DNA from: Rhodospirillaceae bacterium
Lineage (GTDB): Bacteria; Pseudomonadota; Alphaproteobacteria; Reyranellales; Reyranellaceae
Direction: 5' to 3'
Assembly (NCBI GenBank): GCA_009772935.1
Contig: WOUR01000027.1
Span: 1-64,000, forward strand
DNA length: 64,000 nucleotides
Position 1 is the first letter of the stretch. Every line of letters begins with the position of its first letter. Positions 9,158 through 17,508 of the stretch are shown piece by piece. The notes below the pieces were generated by a model. The model ran no database searches. It was not told the origin of the DNA and was given only the letters and a program-made list of their open reading frames with translations. A program made the position numbers and the translations under genes.

Positions 9158-10151
9158 TGTCGATCGTCGAGCGGTGGCCGATATGGTCGAAGTGCCCGGC
9201 GAGCCAATCGTCTGCCGCTTTCCGGCCGATTGCCTTGAGGTGCAGCAGGAAATCCATTCTCGCGTTGAGCTTGCTGGAGACCCCCAGGCCGCGCATCTGC
9301 TTCTCCGCCTCGATCCAGTGCACGTTGATGCGCTTGTAGCTGTTGGAGTCGAGTTTCTGCTCGTCGATCAGGTCGGTGACGAAGGAGATGGCGCGCATCT
9401 CGCGCATCAGCGACGAATTGAACGAGATCTCGTTGACGCGGTTCATGATCTCGGCCGCCGTCGTCGGGACGCGGTCGCAGCCCAGCGGATTGATCTGGAC
9501 GATCACCACGTCCTGGCTTTGCGTGCCGTAGATCAACGGGAAGATCGCCGGATTGCCCATGTAGCCGCCATCCCAGTAGGGATCGCCGTCGACCGTGACC
9601 GCCTGGAAGAGGAAGGGCAGGCAGGCCGATGCCAGCAGCGCCTCGGCCGTGATCTCGCCCGACTGGAAGACACGCACCTTGCCCGTCTTCACGTTGGTCG
9701 CGCTGATGAAGAGCTTCACCGCCCGGCAACCTTCGAGCCGCCGGAAGTCGATCGAACGTTCCAGCACGCCGCGCAACGGGTTCAGGTTCATGGGATTGAG
9801 CTGGTAGGGCGACAGCATGCGCGTCAGCATGTCGAATGCCACGAAGGCTGCCGAATGGTCGAGGTTCCATCCGCTGGAATATCGGTCGAACGGTGTGGGC
9901 TGCAGGGGGCCTGCCTGGGCGGCCCGGCTGATGTTGGTCCAGAAGTTGTCGAGGGCGCGGCGTGCCTCTTCGCGTCCGCCGCGGCCCATGCCGTCGGCGA
10001 ACACCGCGGCATTCATCGCGCCCGCCGAGGTGCCGGAGATTGCCTCCACCTCCAGGTGATCCTCGTCGAGCAGACGATCGAGCACCCCCCAGGTATAAGC
10101 GCCGTGGGCGCCGCCACCCTGAAGGGCGAGGTTGATGCGCTTGATCCCCAT
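9138..10151 (-). CDS. Patatin-like phospholipase / esterase
   Basis: 337 residues with the complete patatin set: oxyanion loop LQGGGAHGAY near residue 10, nucleophile elbow GTSAG, and the catalytic aspartate in WDGGYMGN. It therefore uses a Ser-Asp dyad. It lies 10 bases downstream of 3-hydroxybutyrate dehydrogenase on the same strand, an arrangement common in PHB-storing Alphaproteobacteria, which suggests release of hydroxybutyrate or lipid acyl chains feeding the dehydrogenase. No signal peptide is visible, so it is probably intracellular. Function in PHB mobilisation is inferred from context only. Confidence 0.9.
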   Translation of the reverse strand: MGIKRINLALQGGGAHGAYTWGVLDRLLDEDHLEVEAISGTSAGAMNAAVFADGMGRGGREEARRALDNFWTNISRAAQAGPLQPTPFDRYSSGWNLDHSAAFVAFDMLTRMLSPYQLNPMNLNPLRGVLERSIDFRRLEGCRAVKLFISATNVKTGKVRVFQSGEITAEALLASACLPFLFQAVTVDGDPYWDGGYMGNPAIFPLIYGTQSQDVVIVQINPLGCDRVPTTAAEIMNRVNEISFNSSLMREMRAISFVTDLIDEQKLDSNSYKRINVHWIEAEKQMRGLGVSSKLNARMDFLLHLKAIGRKAADDWLAGHFDHIGHRSTIDIKEKFL

Positions 10152-10161
10152 CTCGGCCTCC

Positions 10162-10944
10162 TCAGTGCGCGGTCCAGCCGCCGTCCATGGGCAGGGCGGC
10201 GCCCGTCACCGACCCGCCACTGTCGCTGCACAGGAACGCGGCCAGGGCGGCGAGCTCCGCCACTTCGACGAAGCGCTTGTTCGGCTGGTTCTTCAGCAGC
10301 ACGTCGGAGATCACCTTCTCGCGGTCGATGCCGTGCGCCTTCGCCTGGTCGTCGATCTGCCGCTCGACGAGAGGCGTCCGCACGTAGCCTGGGCAGATGG
10401 CGTTGCAGGTGATGCCGTCCTCGGCGGTCTCGAGGGCCGTTACCTTGGTGAGGCCGAGCACGCCGTGTTTGGCGGCCACGTAGGCCGCCTTGTACGGTGA
10501 GGCGACCAGCGCGTGCGCCGAGGCCACGTTGATCACGCGGCCCCAGCCCTTGCGGCGCATCGCCGGCAGTACGAGCTTGGTGGTATGGAAGGCCGAGGAG
10601 AGGTTGATCGCCATGATGGCGTCCCACTTCTCTTCGGGAAACTCTTCGATCGGCGCGACGTGCTGGACACCGGCGTTGTTCACCAAGATGTCGACGGCGC
10701 CGAAGGTGTCGACCGTCTGCCGTACCATCTGCTCGATCGCCCTGGGCTTGCCCATGTCGGCCGGTGAATAGACGACCATCGCATTGGTGCGGTGGGCGAG
10801 ATCGGCGCGGGTGCGCTCGATCTCCATCGTGTCGCCGAAGCCGTTCAGCACCACATTCGCGCCGGCATGCGCGAACGCTTCGGCGATGCCGAGGCCGATG
10901 CCGCTGGTGGAGCCGGTGACGATGGCAGTCTTGCCCTTGAGCAT
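10162..10944 (-). CDS. bdhA: 3-hydroxybutyrate dehydrogenase (SDR family)
   Basis: 260 residues of classical short-chain dehydrogenase: NAD-binding TGSTSGIG, NNAGVQH, catalytic Ser-Tyr-Lys (SAHALVASPYKAAYVAAKHG) and the conserved HBDH tail LKNQPNKRFVEVAELAALAAFL. The NQPNKRFV stretch is characteristic of D-3-hydroxybutyrate dehydrogenases, which interconvert 3-hydroxybutyrate and acetoacetate in ketone-body/PHB metabolism. It is transcribed with the downstream patatin gene. An inverted repeat with a T-N11-A core (11010-11028) about 70 bases upstream could bind the nearby LysR regulator. Confidence 0.93.
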   Translation of the reverse strand: MLKGKTAIVTGSTSGIGLGIAEAFAHAGANVVLNGFGDTMEIERTRADLAHRTNAMVVYSPADMGKPRAIEQMVRQTVDTFGAVDILVNNAGVQHVAPIEEFPEEKWDAIMAINLSSAFHTTKLVLPAMRRKGWGRVINVASAHALVASPYKAAYVAAKHGVLGLTKVTALETAEDGITCNAICPGYVRTPLVERQIDDQAKAHGIDREKVISDVLLKNQPNKRFVEVAELAALAAFLCSDSGGSVTGAALPMDGGWTAH

Positions 10945-11009
10945 GGATCGTTCCTCCTGATGGACGATCGCACTCTGCCCGCGGCGAGGATGGCGCTGAA
11001 ATGCCGTGT

Positions 11010-11028
11010 CCCTACCGATTCGATAGGG
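11010..11028. promoter_or_regulatory. LysR-type T-N11-A inverted repeat upstream of bdhA
   Basis: CCCTA-N9-TAGGG forms an inverted repeat with a T-N11-A core and contains the 9-mer ATTCGATAG, which recurs at the LysR promoter and upstream of the cupin gene. It sits about 70 bases upstream of bdhA, overlapping the 3' end of the redoxin gene. Confidence 0.4.
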
Positions 11029-11683
11029 CGTGGGTATGGCGCAACGCCTGCAGGGCCGTCAGCAGCTCCTCGGGATCGGGCCAGCACGCGGGATCGACGT
11101 CGGTGAAGGCAAACGCCAGGCGTGCATCGGGCGCCACGACGAAGACTGCGGGCACCGGCAGGCGCCAGTGCGTGTCGCCGTGCAGCGCCGGGAAGTCGCG
11201 GCCGCGGGTGCGGTGGATGCGGACATGCGCCGGCGACAGATCGTAGGCCAGTCCGCAGGTCCGCGCGAAGCCGTTGGCGGGATCGCTGAGCATGAGATAG
11301 CCGATGCCGCGTCTCTCGACGGTCCTGGCAATGTGCTCCACGCGCTCGGGCATGATGCCGACCGCCCGGGCGCCCAGCACCTCGATCGCCGGGCGGGCTT
11401 CCTCGAGCGCCGCCATGGTGAGGTCGCAGTAGGGGCACCAGCCCCCACGGAACAGCGCCAGCACGAGGGGGCCACGATCGAGCAGTTCCTGCGACGTCCA
11501 TAGGCGGCCGGCGCCATCGGACAAGGTGAAGTCGGGCAGGTAGTCGCCGAAGCCGAGCCCTTCCTCGACCAGCCGGACCATGCGCAGCCGGTCGAGCTCG
11601 TCCTGGAAATCCGCCCGGTCGCGAGCCGGAAGCGCCGCCCGGTGGCGGTCGTTCAGGTCGCGCAGAGTCTGGACGAGGTTCAT
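11012..11683 (-). CDS. Peroxiredoxin-like (AhpC/TSA) redoxin
   Basis: 223 residues. The thioredoxin-fold core holds LFRGGWCPYCDLTMAALEE, a CxxC motif at the peroxiredoxin active-site position. PDFTLSDGAGRLWTSQELL precedes it and a conserved VPAVFVVAPDARLAFAF follows, as in the 'peroxiredoxin-like' AhpC/TSA proteins annotated in many proteobacteria. It probably reduces peroxides or disulfides in the cytoplasm. It is divergent from the LysR gene across a 119-base gap that contains a palindromic LysR-type site, so it is a likely target of that regulator. Confidence 0.85.
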   Translation of the reverse strand: MNLVQTLRDLNDRHRAALPARDRADFQDELDRLRMVRLVEEGLGFGDYLPDFTLSDGAGRLWTSQELLDRGPLVLALFRGGWCPYCDLTMAALEEARPAIEVLGARAVGIMPERVEHIARTVERRGIGYLMLSDPANGFARTCGLAYDLSPAHVRIHRTRGRDFPALHGDTHWRLPVPAVFVVAPDARLAFAFTDVDPACWPDPEELLTALQALRHTHALSNR

Positions 11684-11737
11684 GCCGGCTGCAGTGTGGC
11701 GGTCCTTTCCAGGCCCCGGAAATACCTTCCGGTTTTA

Positions 11738-11758
11738 CATTCGATAGCCACAGGCTAT
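11738..11758. promoter_or_regulatory. LysR-type palindromic operator
   Basis: ATAGCC-ACA-GGCTAT (11744-11758) is a perfect interrupted palindrome with the LysR T-N11-A core (T 11745, A 11757). It lies between the divergent redoxin and LysR genes and overlaps the shared ATTCGATAG 9-mer (11739-11747). Probable autoregulatory site. Confidence 0.6.
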
Positions 11759-11802
11759 GGTCATGCGAGGCATAATGGCTGCGAGCCCGGGGGACCGCTG
11801 CC

Positions 11803-12690
11803 GTGGAAATGCATCAGATCCGCTACTTCCTCGCGGTATGCGAGACGCTGAACTTCACGCGCGCCGCGGAGTCCTGCAACGTCTCGCAGCCATCGCTCAC
11901 GCGCGCAATCAAGGGCCTGGAAGACGAGTTGGGCGGCCCGTTGTTCCGGCGCGAGCGCAACAATACCCATCTGACCGGCCTCGGCGAGATGATGCGTCCT
12001 CATCTCACCCAGGTCCTGATCGAGACCGACGCCGCCAAGGAACGTGCCAAGAGCTTCGCAAGGCTCGACGATGTCGAGTTGAAGCTCGGCATGATGTGCA
12101 CCATCGGCCCGCGCCGCTTCGTGCCCTTCCTGCAGGCGTTTAGAGAGCGGCATCCCAAGGTGAAGCTGGTCGTGCAGGACGGCTCCAATACGATGCTGCA
12201 GGAGCGGTTGGTCCAGGGTGAGCTGGATGTCGCCGTCTATGGGCAGCCCGAGGAGATCGACGAGCGATTCCATGCGCGGCGGCTATACGACGAGAGGTTC
12301 GTGATCGGTGTCGGACCGGGACATTCCTTCGACAAGCTCAATGCCGTGAGGGTCCGGGACCTGCACGACCAGGCCTACGTCAATCGCCTGCAGTGCGAGT
12401 TCTTCGGACATGCGGGACGGATCTTCCGCGAGCATGGCGGCAAGCCGCGCATCGTCTTCCGCTCCGACCGCGATGATTGGGTGCAGAGCATGGCGATGGC
12501 GGGGCTGGGCTTCACCTTCATCCCGGAGTTCGCCGTCACCATGCCCGGCCTGCGCGTGCGACCGCTGATCGAGCCCGAGATCGTGCGCAGCATCCAGGTC
12601 GTCACCGTGCGCGGGCGGCCGCATGTGCCGGCGGTCGGCGCTTTCGTCCGTGAGATCCTCGCTTTTGCGTGGGTGAACGCCAGCGCCTGA
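11803..12690 (+). CDS. LysR-family transcriptional regulator
   Basis: 295 residues. The N-terminal winged helix is classic (MHQIRYFLAVCETLNFTRAAESCNVSQPSLTRAIKGLE), similar to OxyR-group regulators, and a two-lobed substrate-binding domain follows from about residue 90. The gene may start at GTG 11803 or ATG 11809. It diverges from the AhpC/TSA redoxin, and a palindromic T-N11-A site lies between them. Related 9-mers occur upstream of bdhA and the cupin gene. A role in oxidative or PHB-linked regulation is inferred from neighbours; the inducer is unknown. Confidence 0.92.
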   Translation: MEMHQIRYFLAVCETLNFTRAAESCNVSQPSLTRAIKGLEDELGGPLFRRERNNTHLTGLGEMMRPHLTQVLIETDAAKERAKSFARLDDVELKLGMMCTIGPRRFVPFLQAFRERHPKVKLVVQDGSNTMLQERLVQGELDVAVYGQPEEIDERFHARRLYDERFVIGVGPGHSFDKLNAVRVRDLHDQAYVNRLQCEFFGHAGRIFREHGGKPRIVFRSDRDDWVQSMAMAGLGFTFIPEFAVTMPGLRVRPLIEPEIVRSIQVVTVRGRPHVPAVGAFVREILAFAWVNASA

Positions 12691-12698
12691 CGGCGCGG

Positions 12699-12711
12699 CT
12701 ATCGAATCGAT
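12699..12711. promoter_or_regulatory. Candidate LysR-related site upstream of the cupin gene
   Basis: CTATCGAATCGAT includes the reverse complement of ATTCGATAG plus the perfect palindrome ATCGA-A-TCGAT. It is 94 bases upstream of the cupin start and shares its 9-mer with sites at 11018 and 11739. Confidence 0.4.
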
Positions 12712-12804
12712 CCTCATTCGGCATTTCAAGACGAAGCCCGCCGCTCCGATGCTGTCGACATCGCCGCGACATTTCCGTCGCGGCTCAACTGCACGGAGAT
12801 ACCG

Positions 12805-13263
12805 ATGTTCGCTCGAACCCTGATTGCTTCCACCCTGATCGTGGCCGGCCTCTCGGCCCCCGCTTTCGCCGGTGAGTGCCCAGCCGACAAGATGAAGACC
12901 GACGCCGTCAAGCCGGTGAGCCATGGCCCGAAGGGCGTGACCGACAAGGTGCTGGCGGCCATCGACCTCTCGAAGGAGAAGGTCTCCCTGAACGGCCACA
13001 TGATGCGCGTTCGCAAGCTCGAGATTCAGCCGGGCGGGATCGTGCCGTGGCACAGCCACGCCGAGCGTCCGGCGCTGATCTACGTCGTGACCGGCGAGAT
13101 CGTCGAGAATGCCAGCAACTGCGCCGTGCCGATCGTTCACAAGGCGGGCGAGGTTGCCCGCGAGACGCATGCCACGTCGCACTGGTGGCAGAACAACGGC
13201 AAGGCGACCGTCGTCCTGCTGTCATTCGATATCCAGAGCGACCCCAACGACAAGCACATGTGA
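12805..13263 (+). CDS. Secreted cupin-domain protein
   Basis: 152 residues. Residues 1-22 are a Sec signal peptide (AFA-GE). The mature part is a single conserved barrel with the metal-binding motif WHSHAERP (His-x-His-x3-Glu type, first cupin motif) after the beta-strand KLEIQPGGIVP and a later HATSHWWQNN supplying a further histidine. It is therefore a periplasmic metal-binding cupin; reaction unknown. It lies 30 bases upstream of an MFS exporter on the same strand, so the two may be co-transcribed. Confidence 0.85.
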   Translation: MFARTLIASTLIVAGLSAPAFAGECPADKMKTDAVKPVSHGPKGVTDKVLAAIDLSKEKVSLNGHMMRVRKLEIQPGGIVPWHSHAERPALIYVVTGEIVENASNCAVPIVHKAGEVARETHATSHWWQNNGKATVVLLSFDIQSDPNDKHM

Positions 13264-13293
13264 CCGGATCGCATTGAATCGAAGGATCACATC

Positions 13294-14472
13294 ATGTCGG
13301 GTGTCCTGCGCGCGTTCACGATCGGCCTCACCGCCTTCCTGACCGTCGTCGACCTGTTCGCGACGCAGGCCATATTGCCGGCCCTGACCGCCGCCTATGG
13401 CGTCACGCCCGCCGCCATGGGACTGGCCGTCAACGCCAGTACCGTCGGCATGGCCGCCGGCGGGCTGGGTGTCGCCCTGCTGGGCAGGCGGCTCGACCGT
13501 CGGCGCGGAATCCTTCTCAGCCTCACCTTGCTCGCCGTGCCGACCGCGCTGCTGGCGACCATGCCGTCGCTGCCGGTGTTCACCGCCCTGCGCATCGTGC
13601 AGGGCCTCTTCATGTCGACGGCGTTCGGCCTCACGCTGGCATATCTCGGTGAACATGCGGGGCCCGCCGATATGGCGAACGCCTTCGCCGCCTACGTGAC
13701 AGGGAACGTCGCCTCCAACCTGTTCGGCCGCCTGCTGGCGGCGGGGGTGGTCGATCACCTGGGGCTCGCCGCGAACTTCCAGGTCTTCGCGGCCCTCAAT
13801 CTCGCCGGTGCCGTGCTGGTCTGGTTCACCGTCGAACGCACGCCGCCGATGAGGGCGGGGAACATGAGCCACGGCTCTCCGCTCTCGAGCTGGCGCCGTC
13901 ATCTCAGCGATCCTGGCCTGCGGGCCGCTTTCGCGACGGGCTTCGCGATCCTGTTCGCCTTCATCGGCACCTTCACCTACGTGAACTTCGTGCTGGTCGG
14001 CCCCCCCTTCGCCGTCGGCATGATGATGCTCGGGGTGATCTACTTCGTGTTCCTGCCGTCGGTGATCACCACGCCGCTGGCCGGTCTGGTCGTACGACGC
14101 CTGGGGACCCGGTCCACCCTCTGGCTGTCCTTTGCCGTGGCCGCGGTCGGGCTGCCGTTCCTGCTGGGCGTGGGCCTCTCTTCGATGCTGCTCGGTCTCG
14201 GCCTCATCTCGGTGGGCACGTTCTTCGCGCAGGCGACCGCCACCGGTTTCGTGGGGCGCGCCGCCACGATCGATCGCGGCGCGGCCAGCGGGCTTTATCT
14301 CGCGAGCTATTTCCTGGGCGGCCTCGCGGGCAGCGCCGTTCTGGGAGAGGTTTTCGATCGATGGGGTTGGACGGCCTGCGTGATCGGCATCGGCGCGTCG
14401 CTCGCCTTGGGTGCGGGACTCGCGGCCTGGCTGGTGGAGGATCGCGAGATCAGTCCGGCTCAGAGCCGGTGA
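13294..14472 (+). CDS. MFS transporter
   Basis: 392 residues with about 12 hydrophobic segments. The loop RRLDRRRGIL after the second helix is the MFS motif A region, and a second copy occurs at VRRLGTRSTLW in the second half. The layout resembles the YnfM-type drug/arabinose exporters. Substrate cannot be read from sequence. The last 23 bases overlap the 3' end of the convergent NDH-2-like gene, so read-through antisense transcription is likely at this junction. Confidence 0.88.
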   Translation: MSGVLRAFTIGLTAFLTVVDLFATQAILPALTAAYGVTPAAMGLAVNASTVGMAAGGLGVALLGRRLDRRRGILLSLTLLAVPTALLATMPSLPVFTALRIVQGLFMSTAFGLTLAYLGEHAGPADMANAFAAYVTGNVASNLFGRLLAAGVVDHLGLAANFQVFAALNLAGAVLVWFTVERTPPMRAGNMSHGSPLSSWRRHLSDPGLRAAFATGFAILFAFIGTFTYVNFVLVGPPFAVGMMMLGVIYFVFLPSVITTPLAGLVVRRLGTRSTLWLSFAVAAVGLPFLLGVGLSSMLLGLGLISVGTFFAQATATGFVGRAATIDRGAASGLYLASYFLGGLAGSAVLGEVFDRWGWTACVIGIGASLALGAGLAAWLVEDREISPAQSR

Positions 14473-15700
14473 TCAGCCGAGCGCCGGACTGGAAGGTCAC
14501 GTAGGACCAGATCCAGTCGAGCATCACGACGGCGCGGTTGCGAAAGCCGATCAGGAAGGAGACGTGGATCAGCCCCCACATCATCCAGGCGAGGGTCCCG
14601 TCGAGCCGCAGCCAGCCGAAATCCGCGACCGCGGAGCGCCGGCCGATGGTCGCCATGGTGCCGTAGTCACGATAGCGGAACGGCGGCGGCGATTGCCGGC
14701 CGGCGATGCGGGCGCGGAGGACGCGCGCGACATACGCGCCCTGCTGCTTGGCGACGGGCGCCAGCCCCGGCAGTTGCGTGCCGTCGCCGCGGGCGACGCT
14801 TGCCGTATCGCCGATGACGAAGATTTCCGGATGACCGGGCAGGGTGAGGTCCGGGCCGACGGGCACGCGGCCGACGCGGTCGCTCTCGATGCCCAGCCAT
14901 CGAGCGGCCGGCGATGCTGCCACGCCGGCGGCCCACACGATGGTGGCGGCGGGAATGTGATCCGCGCCGACCGTGACGCCGCTCTCGTCACAATTCGACA
15001 CGGGTGTGCCGAGCCGTACCTCGACCTTCAGCCGTTCGAGCGCCGCCCGGGCGGAGGCACTGAGCACAGGAGGAAACGCGGTCAGCACGCGGGAACCCGC
15101 TTCGACCAGGACGATACGGGCATCGCGCGGATCGATGGTGCGGAAATCGTGACGCAGCGCGACGTGGGCGAGCTCGGCGATGGCGCCCGCCATCTCGACG
15201 CCGGTCGGGCCGGCGCCGATCACCACGAAGGTCAGCAGGCGCCGGCGCGATTCCGCCACATCAGTTGCCTCGGCGTGCTCGAAGGCCGTCAGGATGCGGC
15301 GGCGGATGCGGGTGGCGTCGTCGATCTTCTTGAGGCCCGGCGCCGCCTTCTCCCACTCGTCGTGGCCGAAATAGGAATGGCGCGACCCGGTTGCCAGCAC
15401 GAGCTGGTCATAGGCGATCTCCCGGTCCTCGAGCCGCACGATCTGGCGCTGCCGGTCGACGCCGGTCACCTTGCCCAGGAAGACGCGCACGTTGGAGGCG
15501 CGGCGCAGGATTGCGCGAATGGGCGAGGCGATCTGGGCCGGCGACAGGCCGGCGGTCGCGACCTGGTAGAGCAGCGGCTGGAAGAGGTGGTAGTTGCGCC
15601 GGTCGATGACGGTGACGTCGGCGTCGGCGCCGGCGAGGTTGTGCGCGGCGCTGAGGCCGCCGAAGCCCGCGCCGACGATGACGATACGCGGACGGGCCAT
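14450..15700 (-). CDS. Type II NADH dehydrogenase-like FAD oxidoreductase
   Basis: 416 residues. The N-terminus IVIVGAGFGGLSAAHNLAG binds FAD, HLFQPLLYQVATAGLSP is the conserved NDH-2 segment, FVVIGAGPTGVEMAGAIAEL is the NADH-binding loop and IFVIGDTASV closes the FAD site. A C-terminal hydrophobic helix (WMMWGLIHVSFLIGFRNR) fits membrane association. It would pass electrons from NADH to quinone without proton pumping. The start at 15700 (MARPRIVIVGAG) is chosen; the frame is open 37 codons further but lacks homology. It lies 17 bases after doxX and appears to be the last gene of a bufA-doxX-ndh operon. Confidence 0.9.
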   Translation of the reverse strand: MARPRIVIVGAGFGGLSAAHNLAGADADVTVIDRRNYHLFQPLLYQVATAGLSPAQIASPIRAILRRASNVRVFLGKVTGVDRQRQIVRLEDREIAYDQLVLATGSRHSYFGHDEWEKAAPGLKKIDDATRIRRRILTAFEHAEATDVAESRRRLLTFVVIGAGPTGVEMAGAIAELAHVALRHDFRTIDPRDARIVLVEAGSRVLTAFPPVLSASARAALERLKVEVRLGTPVSNCDESGVTVGADHIPAATIVWAAGVAASPAARWLGIESDRVGRVPVGPDLTLPGHPEIFVIGDTASVARGDGTQLPGLAPVAKQQGAYVARVLRARIAGRQSPPPFRYRDYGTMATIGRRSAVADFGWLRLDGTLAWMMWGLIHVSFLIGFRNRAVVMLDWIWSYVTFQSGARLITGSEPD

Positions 15701-15717
15701 GGCGAGCCTCCCTGGAG

Positions 15718-16194
15718 TTAAGCGCGTCCGAACAGGTTGAACGCGATGATGCGGTCGATCGACAGGGCGCCCGGCCCGCGTGTCAGAACATAGGCCAGAA
15801 TGGAGGCCCACATCAGATGCTCGGGCCAGTTGCCGGGATAGACCAGGAACTGGATGACCAGGGTCATCGTCAGCAGGGCCGCGGCGCCGAGCCGGGCGAA
15901 GAGGCCGAGGACCAGCAGAACCGGCGCGCCCAGCTCGACGGCGGTTCCCATCGTGGCGGCGATCTCCGGCGGCAGAAGAGGCAGGCGATACTCTTCGCGG
16001 AACAGCTCGACCGCGGTGTCGAAGCTTTCGAACTTGTTCATGCCCGAGCGGAAGAACGTGGCGCCGACGGCCGTGCGCATGCCGAATTCCAGCAGCGACA
16101 GCGGAACGCGATTGCCGGCGGCGCGCAGCGCGGCAAGACGCGAAGAGATGCGGCGAAACCCGTCGGTATCACGAGTGAAGGTGTCCGTCGTCAT
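15718..16194 (-). CDS. DoxX family membrane protein (BufD-like)
   Basis: 158 residues with about four membrane helices and the DoxX landmarks LLEFGMRTAVGATFFRSGMNK, an ELGAPVLLVLGLFARLGAAAL helix and QFLVYPGNWPEHLMWA. DoxX proteins are quinone-linked membrane subunits that frequently accompany DUF2282/DUF692 genes. Here it sits 59 bases behind bufA and 17 bases before an NDH-2-like gene, so it probably couples the periplasmic bufferin system to the respiratory chain. The start is the ATG at 16194, preceded by AGAG-type sequence. Confidence 0.88.
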   Translation of the reverse strand: MTTDTFTRDTDGFRRISSRLAALRAAGNRVPLSLLEFGMRTAVGATFFRSGMNKFESFDTAVELFREEYRLPLLPPEIAATMGTAVELGAPVLLVLGLFARLGAAALLTMTLVIQFLVYPGNWPEHLMWASILAYVLTRGPGALSIDRIIAFNLFGRA

Positions 16195-16253
16195 GGTTGC
16201 TCTCTCCTCTGAAAGGGTCCGGCCGCCGCTTCTTGGGCGGCGGCCGGCGGGGA

Positions 16254-16502
16254 TCAGCCCCTTGCGGCCGTCAGCTTGCCGCCGACGATCTTCTCGCAGG
16301 TACCCTTCGGCACGCCGACCCAGGCACTGGCCTCGGCATCCTTCTTGGAGGTGCCGGCGCACGACGACGTGGCGGTCTGGCAGTCGTTCTTGCCGGCCTT
16401 GGCGACGCCGTAGCATTTCTCGACGTTGCCCTGGGCCTGCGCCGCCGCGCCGAGCAGCAGGGCAGTGCTGAGGGCGGCCGCGATGGTGAGTGTGGACTTC
16501 AT
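16254..16502 (-). CDS. bufA: Bufferin precursor, BufA1/DUF2282 family
   Basis: An 82-residue precursor: signal peptide 1-25 (AQAQ-G), then a cysteine-rich core with C30, C41, C48 and C69 ([27 protein letters not shown]). This four-Cys arrangement is the DUF2282 signature. In bufferins the cysteines are oxidised by an MNIO enzyme (DUF692) to thiooxazole-type groups, and the exported peptide sequesters copper. The ATG at 16502 is favoured because AAGGAG is 6 bases upstream, whereas the in-frame ATG at 16508 directly abuts it. It diverges from bufB over a 160-base promoter region. Modification and metal are inferred from the family. Confidence 0.9.
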   Translation of the reverse strand: MKSTLTIAAALSTALLLGAAAQAQGNVEKCYGVAKAGKNDCQTATSSCAGTSKKDAEASAWVGVPKGTCEKIVGGKLTAARG

Positions 16503-16662
16503 GATCATCTCCTTGGGTTGGTCTCCCTCTCGGGATGGCCAACGATGCCGTCCGCCCGCTCCAGCCTGAAATATCGAGTCGACATCGGAACGATAGCCGG
16601 CGTGTGAGGGCGGAAGGGAAGGACTTCGGAGTAGGCTCCTCCTGCCTCGCAAGGGAGAACCC

Positions 16663-17508
16663 ATGAACGGCAATCTAGCCATGACCGGCATCGGGCTGCG
16701 CGCGCCGCACCTTGCCGCGATTTCGAACGACAGGCCTTCGATCGGCTTCCTCGAGATCCATGCCGAGAACTATCTCGCGCCGACGGCCGCGCTCCGCACG
16801 GTGGAGCGCTTGCGCTGCGACTATCCGCTCTCCATCCATGCGGTGGGTCTGTCGCTCGGCTCCGTCGACGGTCTCGACGAAGCCCATCTGGATCGCGTGG
16901 TGGCGCTGGTGGAGCGGGTCGAACCGATGCTCGTGTCCGATCACCTGTCGTGGAGCAGCCTGGGGGGCCGCTGCTACAATGATCTGCTGCCCTTGCCGTA
17001 CACCGAGGAGGCGCTGGCGGTTGTGGTGCGTAACGTCCAGCGGCTGCAGGAGCGGTTGGGCCGCCGGGTCTCGATCGAGAATCCGTCCTGCTATCTCGGC
17101 TTCCGGCATTCGACCCTGTCGGAGCCGGAGTTCCTCGCGGAAGTGGTGCGGCGCAGCGGTTGCGGCCTCCTGCTCGATGCCAACAACGTCGTCGTGACGG
17201 CACACAATCTGCGGCTCGATCCGGCGGGCTGGCTCGAGGACCTGCCGGTCCATGCGGTGACCGAGTATCACCTGGCCGGCCACGCCGTGAACGACGCCGA
17301 CGGTGAGCCGGTCCTGATCGACGACCATGGCAGCCGCATCGGCGATCGTGTTTTCGAGCTTTTCGGGGAGATGGTGCATCGATATGGGCGCCGGCCGACG
17401 CTCGTCGAATGGGACACCGACATTCCGGCGCTCGACGTCCTTCTGGGCGAGGCGCGTCGAGCTGCGCGCGTGCTGGAGGCGGAGCGGGCCCATGCTCACG
17501 CTGCCTGA
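16663..17508 (+). CDS. bufB: MNIO (DUF692) bufferin-modifying enzyme
   Basis: 281 residues of the DUF692 family of multinuclear non-heme iron oxidases. Candidate iron ligands occur in order: [59 protein letters not shown] and LVEWD. These enzymes install oxidised five-membered rings on Cys residues of RiPP precursors; the expected substrate is the divergent bufA. A clear ribosome site (AAGGGAG) precedes the ATG. Its end overlaps bufC by 17 bases, so the two are translated together. Confidence 0.92.
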   Translation: MNGNLAMTGIGLRAPHLAAISNDRPSIGFLEIHAENYLAPTAALRTVERLRCDYPLSIHAVGLSLGSVDGLDEAHLDRVVALVERVEPMLVSDHLSWSSLGGRCYNDLLPLPYTEEALAVVVRNVQRLQERLGRRVSIENPSCYLGFRHSTLSEPEFLAEVVRRSGCGLLLDANNVVVTAHNLRLDPAGWLEDLPVHAVTEYHLAGHAVNDADGEPVLIDDHGSRIGDRVFELFGEMVHRYGRRPTLVEWDTDIPALDVLLGEARRAARVLEAERAHAHAA

